A stretch of DNA of 64,000 nucleotides from Bacteroidota bacterium (GCA_016720935.1 JADKJP010000005.1:392488-456487); one strand, 5' to 3'. Counted from the stretch's first letter, positions 51,327 through 61,190 are shown. Numbers and translations are program-made. The notes: generated from the sequence alone by a model not told the origin.

Positions 51327-54300
51327 ATGAAGAAATTTCTACTGCTCCTTATTGGAAGTATTCTGGTATTGCCTTACACAGGCAAATCCCAATGCACCAC
51401 TACGAACGCTACAACTTGCACCTGCCCTCCGGGTGGAGGTACAAACTGTGATCTGCTTCCGGATATCACTCTTTCCAAAGACGCGATCAGCAATGGTGGT
51501 TACACCGAATATCCCCAGGTAAACGCCGGAACAAGTCAGTCCAATCAGGGTTCTGATGATGGCCGTCTGCGTCTCACCGGAGCTACTCCAAATATCGGTT
51601 ATGGTCCGATTGAAGTACGCGGGATCAGCAAATGGGTTTGCGGTACCGACACTTTCACCACTTATCCCGGAACCGGATTTTGTTCCGATGGTTCGGATCC
51701 CAAACAAGTTGTCGTACAACGTACCTATCACAAAAACGGAAATACAATGACTTCCACTGACCGGGAAGCAGGAACAATGACTTATCACCCTTCTCATGGT
51801 CACCAGCACGTAGATTCCTGGGGTACTTACACTCTTAGAATTGAAAATCCAAATGACCCCAACCCGTTGCATTGGTCAATTGTAGGAACCGGGACGAAGC
51901 TCGCATTCTGCTTACTCGATCTTAGTAATTGCAATGCAGCAAATAACTATTGCCGGGATTCTCTCAACAATGTGTTGAATTCAAGCAACCTTCCAAATTA
52001 TGGATTGGGTGGAGGAGGTTATGGTTGTTCAAATGCTCTGCAGGGTATCTCTGCAGGTTATGTAGATATTTATTCCAAAACACTGGATGGTATGTGGATC
52101 AATATCCCTCCGGATGTCTGCAATGGAACTTATTGGATTGTTGTTGAAATTGATCCCAACAACAATTTTCGTGAAACCAAGGAATGGAATAATGTAGCAG
52201 CGGTTCCGGTTACCCTTACCCGTCAAAACGCCGCCGGTACCGGTGTCGCGAATATCTATGCAAATCGTCCGGGTACCATTGTACAGGGCGACGTCGTTAC
52301 GCTTACCGCTACTGCAGGCTCAGCTTACCTCTGGTCAACAGGAGCAACGACACAAACGATTACCACTTCTTTAGCGGGCTCCTATACTGTTACCGTTACG
52401 ACGCCCTGCGGAACAGCGACTTCAGCTCCTTTTGTTGTTTCAGTAATAAGCAATCCCGCAAACCCAACCGTTACAGGTGCGAGCCGATGTGGGGCAGGTT
52501 CAGTTACGATGTCTGCAACCGGAGCAGGATCACAAAAATGGTATACTGTCCCATCCGGCGGAAACGCGGTGAATACAGGCACATCTTATACCATTCCAAA
52601 TCTTGCCGCCACAACAACTTATTATGTGGAAAATGAAGTAACCACAACAGGCGCAACCGTAAATTCAACACCTGCCAGCAATGCTGTTTCTACAACAGGA
52701 AGTTACAACACCGCAATTACTCTGCAGTACGAAGTATTCACGGTGTACACACGACTTACATTACAATCCGTACTTGTGTATTCCAATTTAGCCGGCACAA
52801 AAACCTTCAAGCTACTGGACAAAAACACCAATACATTACGACAAGTAAGCGCTTCGGTTCCTTCAGGAAGCAGCCGTGTTACCTTAAACTGGACGATTGA
52901 TCCGGATGATAACTATCGTTTGCAGGTGGACAATGGAGCAAATCTTTATTCCAACACCAAGACCACAAATATTGGTTATCCATTTTCAATCCCCGGTGTG
53001 ATTTCTATTACAAACTCTTCCGGTGGACATACCGCGTTTTATTGCTGCTATGACTGGCAGATCAAATTACCGGATCTTGTTTCACGCAGCAGCCGTCTGC
53101 CTGTGACTGCAACCATCAACACTGTTCCTACGGTTTCTTTCAGTGGTCTCAATTCCACGTATGCATCAAATGCATCTCCTGTTACTCTCACCGGTTCGCC
53201 AACAGGCGGAACATTTAGTGGTTCGGGAATCAGTGGAACAACATTTACTCCGGCAACCGCCGGTGTGGGTGGTCCTTATACCATTACTTATTCTTATACA
53301 GCAGCCAATGGTTGTACCGGAACGAGCTCGCAACAAGTGACCGTTACTTCCGGAACCAACAATTGCCTCAAACCTTTCAATCTTACTACGACCAACATCG
53401 CTAATATTTCAGCACAGGCAAACTGGGATGTGAGCGTAACTGCCGATACTTTCAGAATCCGTTATTCTGTTTTTGGATCAACAGCATATTTATACAAAGA
53501 TGTAAACGGATCTGGTGGTGTACACAGTGCATCACTACTCAATCTCAGTCCGGGCACGCAGTATCAATACCAGGTCAGCTCGATTTGCAGAGGAGTCAGC
53601 AGCGGCTACAGCAACCCGGCAACCTTTACTACACTGACCACTCCGGTTCGTTGTATCAAACCTTACTCACTTACATCCTCCGCCATCGCCAATATTTCAG
53701 CGACAGTAGGCTGGACACCTTATGTAGCCGCGGACACGTTCAGGATCCGTTACTCTGTGAATGGCACAACGAATTTTATTTACAAAGATCGAAATGGTAC
53801 TCTTGGCAACACGGCTCCGCTTACAGGTTTGTCACCTAACACCACCTATCAGTTCCAGGTGAGTTCAATTTGTAGTGGGGTAAGCAGCGGATATTCTACA
53901 TCGGCCACATTCACCACAACATCCGCTCCTGTGCCTTGCATCAGACCTTATGGTTTAGGCTCAAGCAACCTTGCAAATACTTCCGCGACAGTAAGCTGGA
54001 CACAATATGTATCCGCTGATACATTCCGCATCCGTTATTCCATCAATGGAACAACTAATTATTTCTATAAAAATGTGAATGGTACTCTTGGTAACTCAAC
54101 TTCTCTGACAAACCTTGTTGCAAATACAACTTATCAATTTCAGGTAAGTTCAATTTGTCTTGGCGTAAGTACAGGTTACAGCACAGCTGCAACATTCACA
54201 ACGACGAACACAGCTGTTGCCTGCGCGACACCGTACGGATTGACCACTACCAACATCACAAATGCAAGTGCAGTATTAAACTGGACCAGCATGGTTACTG

Positions 54301-54776
54301 CCGACAGCTTCATGGTTCGTTATTCGAAAAACGGTACGACAAATTATGTCTGGAAACAATTCTCCGGGCAAGGTGGTGTGCATTCCACCCAAATCACAGG
54401 TCTGCTGGCGAATACCGCTTACCAATGGCAGGTTCGTTCTATCTGTACGGGTGTAACCACATCGGTTTATTCCGCTTCATCGGTGTTTACAACAGGTCTC
54501 ATTCGTACTGCAGGACCACACGAGTTGACAGCTTTCGAGCTATTCCCAAATCCAGCGGATGAAAAAGTATCCTTACGATTCAATGCGATCAATTCAGAAA
54601 ACGGGTACATCCGTATTACAGATATGATGGGCCGGGTAATACGACAAATGGATATTGATATTCTCACAGGAGAAAATCTTTTTGAACTGAATACATCTGA
54701 TCTTTCCACCGGATTGTATCATTTCCATGTAGAAAGTCCGACAGATCGATTCGACTCGAAAGTTGTTATTCAATAA
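51327..54776 (+). CDS. Lysyl-oxidase-like T9SS protein with Ig-like and FN3 repeats
   Basis: The 1149-residue protein has a signal peptide (MKKFLLLLIGSILVLPYTGKSQ). A lysyl-oxidase-type domain spans about residues 40-300: DLLPDITLSKDAI, HPSHGHQHVDSWGTYTL with candidate copper ligands His157, His159 and His161, ISAGYVDIYSKTLDGMWINIP and NGTYWIVVEIDPNNNFRETKEWNN. An Ig-like repeat, a carbohydrate-type segment, four FN3-like repeats of about 95 residues (FRIRYSxNGTTNY---TYQFQVSSIC) and a T9SS type A domain (AFELFPNPADEKVSL) follow. Lysyl oxidases oxidise peptidyl lysine to aldehyde using copper and a quinone cofactor; whether this one is active is unknown. A terminator follows at once. Confidence 0.85.
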   Translation: MKKFLLLLIGSILVLPYTGKSQCTTTNATTCTCPPGGGTNCDLLPDITLSKDAISNGGYTEYPQVNAGTSQSNQGSDDGRLRLTGATPNIGYGPIEVRGISKWVCGTDTFTTYPGTGFCSDGSDPKQVVVQRTYHKNGNTMTSTDREAGTMTYHPSHGHQHVDSWGTYTLRIENPNDPNPLHWSIVGTGTKLAFCLLDLSNCNAANNYCRDSLNNVLNSSNLPNYGLGGGGYGCSNALQGISAGYVDIYSKTLDGMWINIPPDVCNGTYWIVVEIDPNNNFRETKEWNNVAAVPVTLTRQNAAGTGVANIYANRPGTIVQGDVVTLTATAGSAYLWSTGATTQTITTSLAGSYTVTVTTPCGTATSAPFVVSVISNPANPTVTGASRCGAGSVTMSATGAGSQKWYTVPSGGNAVNTGTSYTIPNLAATTTYYVENEVTTTGATVNSTPASNAVSTTGSYNTAITLQYEVFTVYTRLTLQSVLVYSNLAGTKTFKLLDKNTNTLRQVSASVPSGSSRVTLNWTIDPDDNYRLQVDNGANLYSNTKTTNIGYPFSIPGVISITNSSGGHTAFYCCYDWQIKLPDLVSRSSRLPVTATINTVPTVSFSGLNSTYASNASPVTLTGSPTGGTFSGSGISGTTFTPATAGVGGPYTITYSYTAANGCTGTSSQQVTVTSGTNNCLKPFNLTTTNIANISAQANWDVSVTADTFRIRYSVFGSTAYLYKDVNGSGGVHSASLLNLSPGTQYQYQVSSICRGVSSGYSNPATFTTLTTPVRCIKPYSLTSSAIANISATVGWTPYVAADTFRIRYSVNGTTNFIYKDRNGTLGNTAPLTGLSPNTTYQFQVSSICSGVSSGYSTSATFTTTSAPVPCIRPYGLGSSNLANTSATVSWTQYVSADTFRIRYSINGTTNYFYKNVNGTLGNSTSLTNLVANTTYQFQVSSICLGVSTGYSTAATFTTTNTAVACATPYGLTTTNITNASAVLNWTSMVTADSFMVRYSKNGTTNYVWKQFSGQGGVHSTQITGLLANTAYQWQVRSICTGVTTSVYSASSVFTTGLIRTAGPHELTAFELFPNPADEKVSLRFNAINSENGYIRITDMMGRVIRQMDIDILTGENLFELNTSDLSTGLYHFHVESPTDRFDSKVVIQ

Positions 54777-54789
54777 AACGATTTATTAA

Positions 54790-54828
54790 AATGAAAAAGG
54801 GAAGCATTGAGATCTTCCCTTTTTCATT
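54790..54828 (+). terminator. Strong intrinsic terminator after the lysyl-oxidase-like gene
   Basis: A perfect 15-bp inverted repeat, AATGAAAAAGGGAAG (54790-54804) and CTTCCCTTTTTCATT (54814-54828), with a 9-base loop, lies 13 bases after the stop codon. Confidence 0.92.
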
Positions 54829-54885
54829 TGTACTTGTGTATTGCATCGCCCTGATTTCGGTCATGGCAGAATCAAGGTCGATAAT

Positions 54886-54893
54886 TAAATTTG
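54886..54893 (+). promoter_or_regulatory. -7 promoter box of the T9SS gene at 54911
   Basis: TAAATTTG matches TAnnTTTG exactly, 17 bases upstream of the ATG at 54911. It confirms that start over the in-frame ATG at 54791 that lies inside the terminator. Confidence 0.6.
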
Positions 54894-54910
54894 TCATAAA
54901 TCCGATCAAC

Positions 54911-56152
54911 ATGAAACGAATTCTACTCCTGGCTGTAATCTTTTTTTCAACGCTTGCAGGACAAGTGTCGGCGCAAGGCGGATTCACAATTTTTGATCGT
55001 TTCAATTCTCCTCTTCCGGAAAATCAATGTCGATATATCGGAATTGATTCACAAAACAGAAAATGGTTTTGTACAGAATACGGTCTTGCCATTTACAATG
55101 ATACAACATGGTCAGTTTATCTTACGACCAATTCAAATATTTCAGACAATTCCGTAAAACATGTCGCTTTTGATCAACAAGGAAATGCATGGATCTCTAC
55201 ACAAAACGGCGGTGTGAATGTTTTTGACGGAAGCAACTGGACGGTTTACAATACAGGCAATTCAGGAATCGCGTCGAATTATATTCGCAGTATTACTATC
55301 GATAGCCAAAACCGTAAATGGATTTGTACAGACAATGGCTTGTGTCTGTTTGATGGAAACAATTGGACAATATTTGACATTCTGAATTCCAGCTTGCCGG
55401 TTAACAACATGTCTGTGCTTGTTGAAGAAAATGATTCAACCCGCTGGTTGGGCACAATCAATGGTGGCTTAGTTCGAATGGTCGATACCGCTTTTACAAA
55501 CTGGAGTGTTTACGCCAACGGATTTCCCGACAACACCATCCTCGGACTGCTGGTTGATTCGGGTGGAATAAAATGGATGACCTGTCCTGCCGGTGCTTTG
55601 GTTGCTTTCTTCAATGGAACCTGGATCGCTTACAATACCGGCAGTTCAAATATTCCAACGAATAGTCTGAATTCCCTCGCGCAAAGTTCTCAGCAAAATT
55701 TCTACATGGGCTCTTATGATAAAGGCCTGGTGAAAAAAGAGGGATTTTATTATTACCATTGGAACACAACTAACAGCAACATGCCCGATGACATTGTATT
55801 CACGGTTGCCATCGAAAACAGCGGCATTATCTGGTGTGGTACAGAAACACATGGTGTCGTGCGTTTTGACGAAAGTCAATGGCTTGGACTTCCTCCTGTT
55901 CTGGAATACGATCCGGTGAGTGTATATCCAAACCCATGCAAGCAGTTGGTAAATATTATTCCGAACGGAAAGTCGATGTATTCTGTTCGCGTAAGGGATT
56001 TGTCAGGTGAAATAAAATTCATACAAAAATTTTCCAGTCCTGTTTCATCTTTCAGCCCGATTGATCTTTCTTCTCTTCCTGCAGGAGTTTATTTTGTTTC
56101 GGTTGATCTCGGAGATAAGTCGGTGACGAAAAAACTAATTAAAGTCGAATAA
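54911..56152 (+). CDS. T9SS type A sorting-domain protein with two-component-regulator propeller repeats
   Basis: The 413-residue protein has a signal peptide (MKRILLLAVIFFSTLAGQVSAQ). It then carries repeats of about 42 residues with the pattern IDSQNRKWICTDNGLCLFDGNNWTIF, the Reg_prop propeller seen outside the cell in hybrid two-component sensors. A T9SS domain forms the C-terminus (SVYPNPCKQLVNI, ending KSVTKKLIKVE). Here the propeller is secreted rather than fused to a kinase. The in-frame ATG at 54791 is rejected because it lies within a terminator hairpin and upstream of the promoter box at 54886-54893. It is the second of four T9SS genes in a row. Confidence 0.85.
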   Translation: MKRILLLAVIFFSTLAGQVSAQGGFTIFDRFNSPLPENQCRYIGIDSQNRKWFCTEYGLAIYNDTTWSVYLTTNSNISDNSVKHVAFDQQGNAWISTQNGGVNVFDGSNWTVYNTGNSGIASNYIRSITIDSQNRKWICTDNGLCLFDGNNWTIFDILNSSLPVNNMSVLVEENDSTRWLGTINGGLVRMVDTAFTNWSVYANGFPDNTILGLLVDSGGIKWMTCPAGALVAFFNGTWIAYNTGSSNIPTNSLNSLAQSSQQNFYMGSYDKGLVKKEGFYYYHWNTTNSNMPDDIVFTVAIENSGIIWCGTETHGVVRFDESQWLGLPPVLEYDPVSVYPNPCKQLVNIIPNGKSMYSVRVRDLSGEIKFIQKFSSPVSSFSPIDLSSLPAGVYFVSVDLGDKSVTKKLIKVE

Positions 56153-56273
56153 TTATTCTCATTGTCCATATTAATTGATTGGATTGCTTTGAGATTTTGA
56201 TTAAACCTTTGCCGTAACAGCTGTATTCTAAATACTGTTATATCTGTTTTTGAAGAGTTCTAATTTCATTACC

Positions 56274-58355
56274 ATGAAACGGTTTCTTCTTCTCTTTTTC
56301 TTTTTTGTTGTTCGGGTTTCATTTTGCCAGATTCCAAATATTAATTGGGAACATTGCTATGGTGGCTCAGGATTGGGAGACGGACTGGATGCAATTATTG
56401 AAATGAATGATTTCGGCTATGCAATTCCGGGTACAACCAACGGTCCGGATGCAAACCAGGTTTTCGGAAATCACGGTGAAGAAGATTTCTGGGTGATCAA
56501 AACAGACAGTTCCGGGGCTTTTATAAGTCAGCATTGTTATGGAGGCTCCCGGGCAGATGTAGCTGCCTGCGGAACAAAAACCAGGGAGGGTGGATTTATT
56601 GTTGCAGGGTTTACTGTTTCAAATGATGGTGATGTTATCGGTCAACACATGTATTATGATTCCACACAAGCCGCCTGGATTAACTCAACAGATGCATGGG
56701 TATTAAAGTTTGACTCCAACTTTGTGCTGCAATGGGCCAAAACATATGGTGGAAAAAAATACGATACCTTTCTCAGCTGCGACACAACTACAGATGGAGG
56801 TTATATTTTCTCAGGTTATACAAGCTCCAACGATGACGATGTTACCGGTCATCACGACACCACCTACTTCAATGGAAATTATGATGGCTGGATTGTCAAA
56901 ACAGACTCGTCCGGAACAATTCAGTGGCAGAAATGTCTTGGTGGAAGTAATGCTGATGTGCTTTATGAAATAATTACAACGAACAATGGATACGTTTCTG
57001 TGGGCTCAACTAATTCCAATGACTATGATATTAGTGGAAATCATGGGGCATCTGATTTCTGGATGCTGAAAACAGACATCAACGGAAATTTATTGTGGTC
57101 CAAATGTTATGGTGATACAGCATATGAAAATCTCGGCTTTGTAAAAGTTTGTGCGAATGGAGATATCCTTGCTTCCGGTGCAACTTCTTCTGATGCTTTA
57201 CCGGATTATCATGGAGGATACTATGATGCCTATCTTATCAGGACAGATTCCATTGGCAATCTGGTTTGGCAAAAATGTTATGGTGGTAGTGACATGGACT
57301 TCTTTGAAGAGTTTGTTGAGTTCCCTGATAGTACTTTTCTGGTGATCGGATCAGTTAGTTCAAGCGATGGCCAGGTACACGGCTTTCACGACTCTCTGAC
57401 ATCTGCCAACCCGGATATGTGGTTATGCAGAATTGCCTATGATGGAACGCTGCTCGGGAGCAAATGCTTAGGAAGCCATTATGGAGAATTCGGTCAATAC
57501 ATTACGCCGCTTGCAAACGGGCAATTTATTCTGGCAGGAGAATCTTATGGCGTTGGAGGGGATGTATCACAAAATTTTCCTCCAACTGGTCCTGCCCGTT
57601 ATTGGGTTTTGAAAACCGAATTCGGGCAAGTGACTGCCGATTTTCTTACCGCTTCACAGGATATTTGTCCGGGAACCTGTATTGATTTTACAAATCAATC
57701 TTTGAATGCAACTTATTATGAATGGTCCTTTCCCGGAGGCTCTCCTGCCACGAGTGTAGAGAACAATCCGACCGGAATTTGTTATGCATCGCCCGGTACC
57801 TACTCTGTTTCTTTGCTGGCAAGAGATGGCCCTTCGTTCAATACAACAATGCTTGTAGATTACATCCATGTATTTCCGGATTTCCCGGCAATTACAATTA
57901 TTCAGCATGGAGATAGTTTGTTTGCGGCACCTGGATATGTGGGATACCAATGGTATTATAACACTAACATCATTAGTGGGGCCAATGAGTATTTTTACAT
58001 TGCCTCTCAAAGCGGAAACTATTCTGTTCTAATCACCGATAGCAACGGCTGTTCCAATTCGGTTGAAATACCAAATGTGATCGCATCCGTTTCTTCGGAT
58101 TTATTTAATGAGTCCATTAGTGGATTTTGTGTATTTCCAAACCCTGCAAACAATTTGCTTAACATTCAAGCTAAAGTGAATCCAAAAGAAATCCTGTATC
58201 TCGAATGTTACGATCGTTATGGAAGAAAAGTGTTCACCCGGTATGCGAATGAAATCAATCATTCATTGGACATTTCTTTCCTGTCGAGTGGTGTGTATGC
58301 TCTTCGTTTATATCTGAAGAACTCAATTCTCAATGCAAGCTTTCTGAAAAATTGA
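56274..58355 (+). CDS. T9SS type A sorting-domain protein with propeller and PKD domain
   Basis: The 693-residue protein has a signal peptide (MKRFLLLFFFFVVRVSFCQ). It has about eight repeats of the pattern DGGYIFSGYTSSNDDDVTGHHD...DGWIVKTDSSGTIQWQKCLGG, shared with the genes at 17408 and 59407. A PKD-like domain follows (TADFLTASQDICPGTCIDFTNQS, near residue 440), then a T9SS domain (CVFPNPANNLLNI). The start ATG 56274 begins the signal peptide; an upstream TTG at 56250 is unlikely. The repeats form a beta-propeller of unknown ligand. A short hairpin (AGGGT-ACTC-ACCCT) at the stop codon is too weak to call a terminator. Confidence 0.85.
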   Translation: MKRFLLLFFFFVVRVSFCQIPNINWEHCYGGSGLGDGLDAIIEMNDFGYAIPGTTNGPDANQVFGNHGEEDFWVIKTDSSGAFISQHCYGGSRADVAACGTKTREGGFIVAGFTVSNDGDVIGQHMYYDSTQAAWINSTDAWVLKFDSNFVLQWAKTYGGKKYDTFLSCDTTTDGGYIFSGYTSSNDDDVTGHHDTTYFNGNYDGWIVKTDSSGTIQWQKCLGGSNADVLYEIITTNNGYVSVGSTNSNDYDISGNHGASDFWMLKTDINGNLLWSKCYGDTAYENLGFVKVCANGDILASGATSSDALPDYHGGYYDAYLIRTDSIGNLVWQKCYGGSDMDFFEEFVEFPDSTFLVIGSVSSSDGQVHGFHDSLTSANPDMWLCRIAYDGTLLGSKCLGSHYGEFGQYITPLANGQFILAGESYGVGGDVSQNFPPTGPARYWVLKTEFGQVTADFLTASQDICPGTCIDFTNQSLNATYYEWSFPGGSPATSVENNPTGICYASPGTYSVSLLARDGPSFNTTMLVDYIHVFPDFPAITIIQHGDSLFAAPGYVGYQWYYNTNIISGANEYFYIASQSGNYSVLITDSNGCSNSVEIPNVIASVSSDLFNESISGFCVFPNPANNLLNIQAKVNPKEILYLECYDRYGRKVFTRYANEINHSLDISFLSSGVYALRLYLKNSILNASFLKN

Positions 58356-58417
58356 AGGGTACTCACCCTGTGTAAAAAAACTATTCGAATACAAACCCGT
58401 TGAAATCCATTCTGAAA

Positions 58418-58912
58418 ATGAAAACCAAATCGATCTTTCGAACTATCGCATTGCTATTTTGCTCTGTTCTTTTTTTTGCCTGTCCTTATGAATCAACAGT
58501 TCCTATTGACGAAGCCAATGTGAATACCGATCCGCAACTTCTCGGCACCTGGAAAAAAGAGAATACTGAAGACGAATCCATTGTTGTGACCGCTTTGGAC
58601 AAAACCCATTATGCAATTGAAAAAATTGGAAAATCCGAAAACGGAACGGAGCACTACCAGGCTTTTGAATCCATTGTGAACGGATTTCATTTTCTGAACA
58701 TCCAAAGAAAAGATTCCGCCGAGGGCGAACAAAAATATATGCTCTATAAAGTTCTTGTTAGGGCCGACAGCGTCATGCTCTCAGAAATTACGGATAATAT
58801 TGATGAACAATTCTCCAACAGTGCGGCTCTAAAAAAATTCATCGCAGGGAATATGAATAACTCTTACTTTTTCAATAAAGAAAATCTGGTGTATTTGAAG
58901 GTTCCGAATTAA
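58418..58912 (+). CDS. Small lipoprotein of unknown function
   Basis: The 164-residue protein begins with a lipoprotein signal (MKTKSIFRTIALLFCSVLFFAC, Cys at residue 22). The mature domain starts ANVNTDPQLLGTWKKENTEDES, a lipocalin-like opening, and continues as a small beta-rich fold (KYMLYKVLVRADSVMLSEIT). I do not recognise the family. A TTG at 58400 is not needed; ATG 58418 begins the signal. It lies between two T9SS genes on the same strand, and the 494-base gap that follows holds no other gene. Confidence 0.75.
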   Translation: MKTKSIFRTIALLFCSVLFFACPYESTVPIDEANVNTDPQLLGTWKKENTEDESIVVTALDKTHYAIEKIGKSENGTEHYQAFESIVNGFHFLNIQRKDSAEGEQKYMLYKVLVRADSVMLSEITDNIDEQFSNSAALKKFIAGNMNNSYFFNKENLVYLKVPN

Positions 58913-59406
58913 TTCTGTGTAAACAAAAAAAAATTGCTGTTTCTAAATCTTATTTTACTCTACTGAAATCGGTAATCTATTATTCATCGTGGTGTGAGTA
59001 ATTTCAAGACCGGTAAATTGTTTTCAATAACAAACGAATCTGACCATATCATCCCAACCTGCACAAAAAAAAGAGTCAGTTTCAGTTCCCGTACGAATGA
59101 TCAGAATTTTCTGAAAACACGCTCTGAAACTAACACTGACTCTGTAACGCGGAGAGGGTGGGATTGTGTGAAAAATCATCTTGTTTCTTGTATATCAATA
59201 AGTTATGGCTGTCGTGGGACTCCTTTGGTGAAACAATGGTGAATCTGCTCAGCGAAGTAATTAATACTGTTCTACTCGTTCTTGTTATTAAATGATGGTT
59301 TAAAAATGGCATGATTTGCCACCTGCTTGATCAAATATCCGATTCTTTTTATATTCGATTATTATATTACATGTAGTTTTTAAGGTTACTAAATAAACCC
59401 ATCCTT
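58913..59406. other. Long non-coding gap with an imperfect inverted repeat
   Basis: No supported gene. AGAGTCAGT (59072-59080) and ACTGACTCT (59135-59143) pair perfectly. Just inside, TTCAG and CTGAA can pair if six bases on the right arm bulge. This could be a small RNA or a terminator, but no T-run follows. Confidence 0.45.
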
Positions 59407-60975
59407 ATGCAAAAACTCTTACTAATCATTTTCTTTTTCTCCTGGATAAACTCTGATGCACAAATACAATGGATGTATTGTTATGGTGGAATAGAGAATG
59501 AAGACGATGCAACATGTTCGCAAACGTCAGACGGAGGCTATATCATTTCTGCAAGTACAGGTTCTCAACTGCTAAATGGATTAACCGGTAATTATCATGG
59601 TAACTATGACATGGCTTTGATGAAAGTTGATGCAAACGGTTACGCTCTATGGTCAGCACATTATGGCGGAACAAACCTGGATGTCTGCAAATCATCCCAA
59701 CAAACTTCTGACGGAGGCTTTATCCTCGGGGGGTCAACTTTTTCAAATGATGGTGATGTAACCGGCTACCATGGACTGGACGCTGATCTCTGGTTCGTGA
59801 AAACCGACCAGAACGGAGTTCTGCAATGGCAGAAATGTTTGGGTGGTTCACGCTGGGATGATGGATATTCTGTCAGAGAATCAACGGATGGAGGATATTT
59901 CATTGTCGGAATTGTTCAGTCGACAGATGGAGATGTAACCGGTTCACTTGGGTTTCATGACATCTGGGTGGTAAAACTGAACTCTGTCGGAAATATCATC
60001 TGGCAAAAATGTCTTGGGGGCTCTTATGAAGATTGGGGTTATGCTGTCAGGGAAACACCGGGTGGCGGCTGTATAATTACCGGAGGCACTGCTTCCACCG
60101 ATGGAAATGTGACAGGGAATCATGGAGGCTTGAGCGACCTCTGGGTTGTGCAATTGGACTCTTCCGGAACCATTCAATGGCAAAAATGTTATGGCGGCAC
60201 GAGTGCCGACGGAGCCTATTGTATGAATAGTACATCAGATGGCGGTTATATTATTGCGGGCACTACACAATCTAACGACGGAGATGTGAGTGGATATCAT
60301 GGAATGCAAGATGCCTGGGTCATAAAAATTGATGCTCTCGGCAATCTTCAATGGCAACGTTGTTTAGGCGGAACCAGTGATGACATTGCATTGTCTGTGT
60401 GCGAAGCAACGTTTGGAGGTTATTTGGTTGCCGTTAAATCCTATTCTAACAATGGTGATGTTGTCTGGAATTATGGCTTGTCAGATTATTGGGTTGTTGT
60501 CCTTGATCCTTCCGGTAACCATGTCGACTGGCAGATGAATCTTGGGGGTAGTTCCAATGACTTTCCACAAAGCATCGCTGCTACGACAGATGGTGGATTA
60601 ATCGTAGCCGGAAGCACAATCAGTGTCGATGGGGATGTCATAGGACTCTTGGGACATGGAGATATTTGGGCTGTTAAAATGGACAATGCTGTTGGCGTAT
60701 CCAATTTCGATACCTTTTATGGTATAACAACATTTCCAAATCCGGTCAACTCAAGTCTCAACGTATATTTTCAGGGAACCTATTCTGGAGCTGGAACTAT
60801 TTATTTAAAGGATCTGATGGGACGCGAAGTTTCGAGCCCTAGGAGTTTTTCCAATTTACAGGAAATGCAAAAACTAACTATTCCAACTTCTGATCTGAAT
60901 AATGGTATCTACGTACTACAGGTTGAATGCAAAGAAAAATTGGTTAGCAAGAAAATACTGGTTCAGCACAATTAA
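59407..60975 (+). CDS. T9SS type A sorting-domain protein with propeller repeats
   Basis: The 522-residue protein has a signal peptide (MQKLLLIIFFFSWINSDAQ). It carries about seven repeats of about 58 residues, each like SDGGYIIAGTTQSNDGDVSGYHGMQDAWVIKIDALGNLQWQRCLGGTSDD (shown in part), forming a beta-propeller. A T9SS domain follows (TTFPNPVNSSLNVYF, ending KLVSKKILVQHN). The repeats are closely related to those at 56274 and 17408, so this is a paralogous family; 56274 and 59407 are nearly adjacent. No lytic or binding motif is recognisable. It is the last of the T9SS cluster before the recombinase region. Confidence 0.86.
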   Translation: MQKLLLIIFFFSWINSDAQIQWMYCYGGIENEDDATCSQTSDGGYIISASTGSQLLNGLTGNYHGNYDMALMKVDANGYALWSAHYGGTNLDVCKSSQQTSDGGFILGGSTFSNDGDVTGYHGLDADLWFVKTDQNGVLQWQKCLGGSRWDDGYSVRESTDGGYFIVGIVQSTDGDVTGSLGFHDIWVVKLNSVGNIIWQKCLGGSYEDWGYAVRETPGGGCIITGGTASTDGNVTGNHGGLSDLWVVQLDSSGTIQWQKCYGGTSADGAYCMNSTSDGGYIIAGTTQSNDGDVSGYHGMQDAWVIKIDALGNLQWQRCLGGTSDDIALSVCEATFGGYLVAVKSYSNNGDVVWNYGLSDYWVVVLDPSGNHVDWQMNLGGSSNDFPQSIAATTDGGLIVAGSTISVDGDVIGLLGHGDIWAVKMDNAVGVSNFDTFYGITTFPNPVNSSLNVYFQGTYSGAGTIYLKDLMGREVSSPRSFSNLQEMQKLTIPTSDLNNGIYVLQVECKEKLVSKKILVQHN

Positions 60976-61168
60976 TTAAAAAGTGAGTTATGGTACGGCT
61001 GAGCTTCTTTTCGTGAAAATGGTGAGCAGAACTTTGCTTGCTTCTTCATATATGTTTTCTTTTTCATTTTAAAATTCACGACTGTTTTCGGATACATTAT
61101 TCCTTCTGTTTAAAATAAACATAACCTCCGTCAAGAATTATATCGCTTTTCTTGTTTTCATAGTGGTC

Positions 61169-61186
61169 TTAATTGATAACAATTAA
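61169..61186. promoter_or_regulatory. Inverted repeat immediately upstream of the recombinase gene
   Basis: TTAATTG (61169-61175) and CAATTAA (61180-61186) with a 4-base spacer ATAA form a perfect inverted repeat ending four bases before the ATG. It could be an operator or a recombinase-binding site. Its role is inferred only from symmetry and position. Confidence 0.45.
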
Positions 61187-61190
61187 AACT

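Noticed and set aside
58994..59242. Possible 82-codon gene in the long gap
   Set aside because: It includes the inverted repeat, has no family match, no promoter and an odd composition for this genome.
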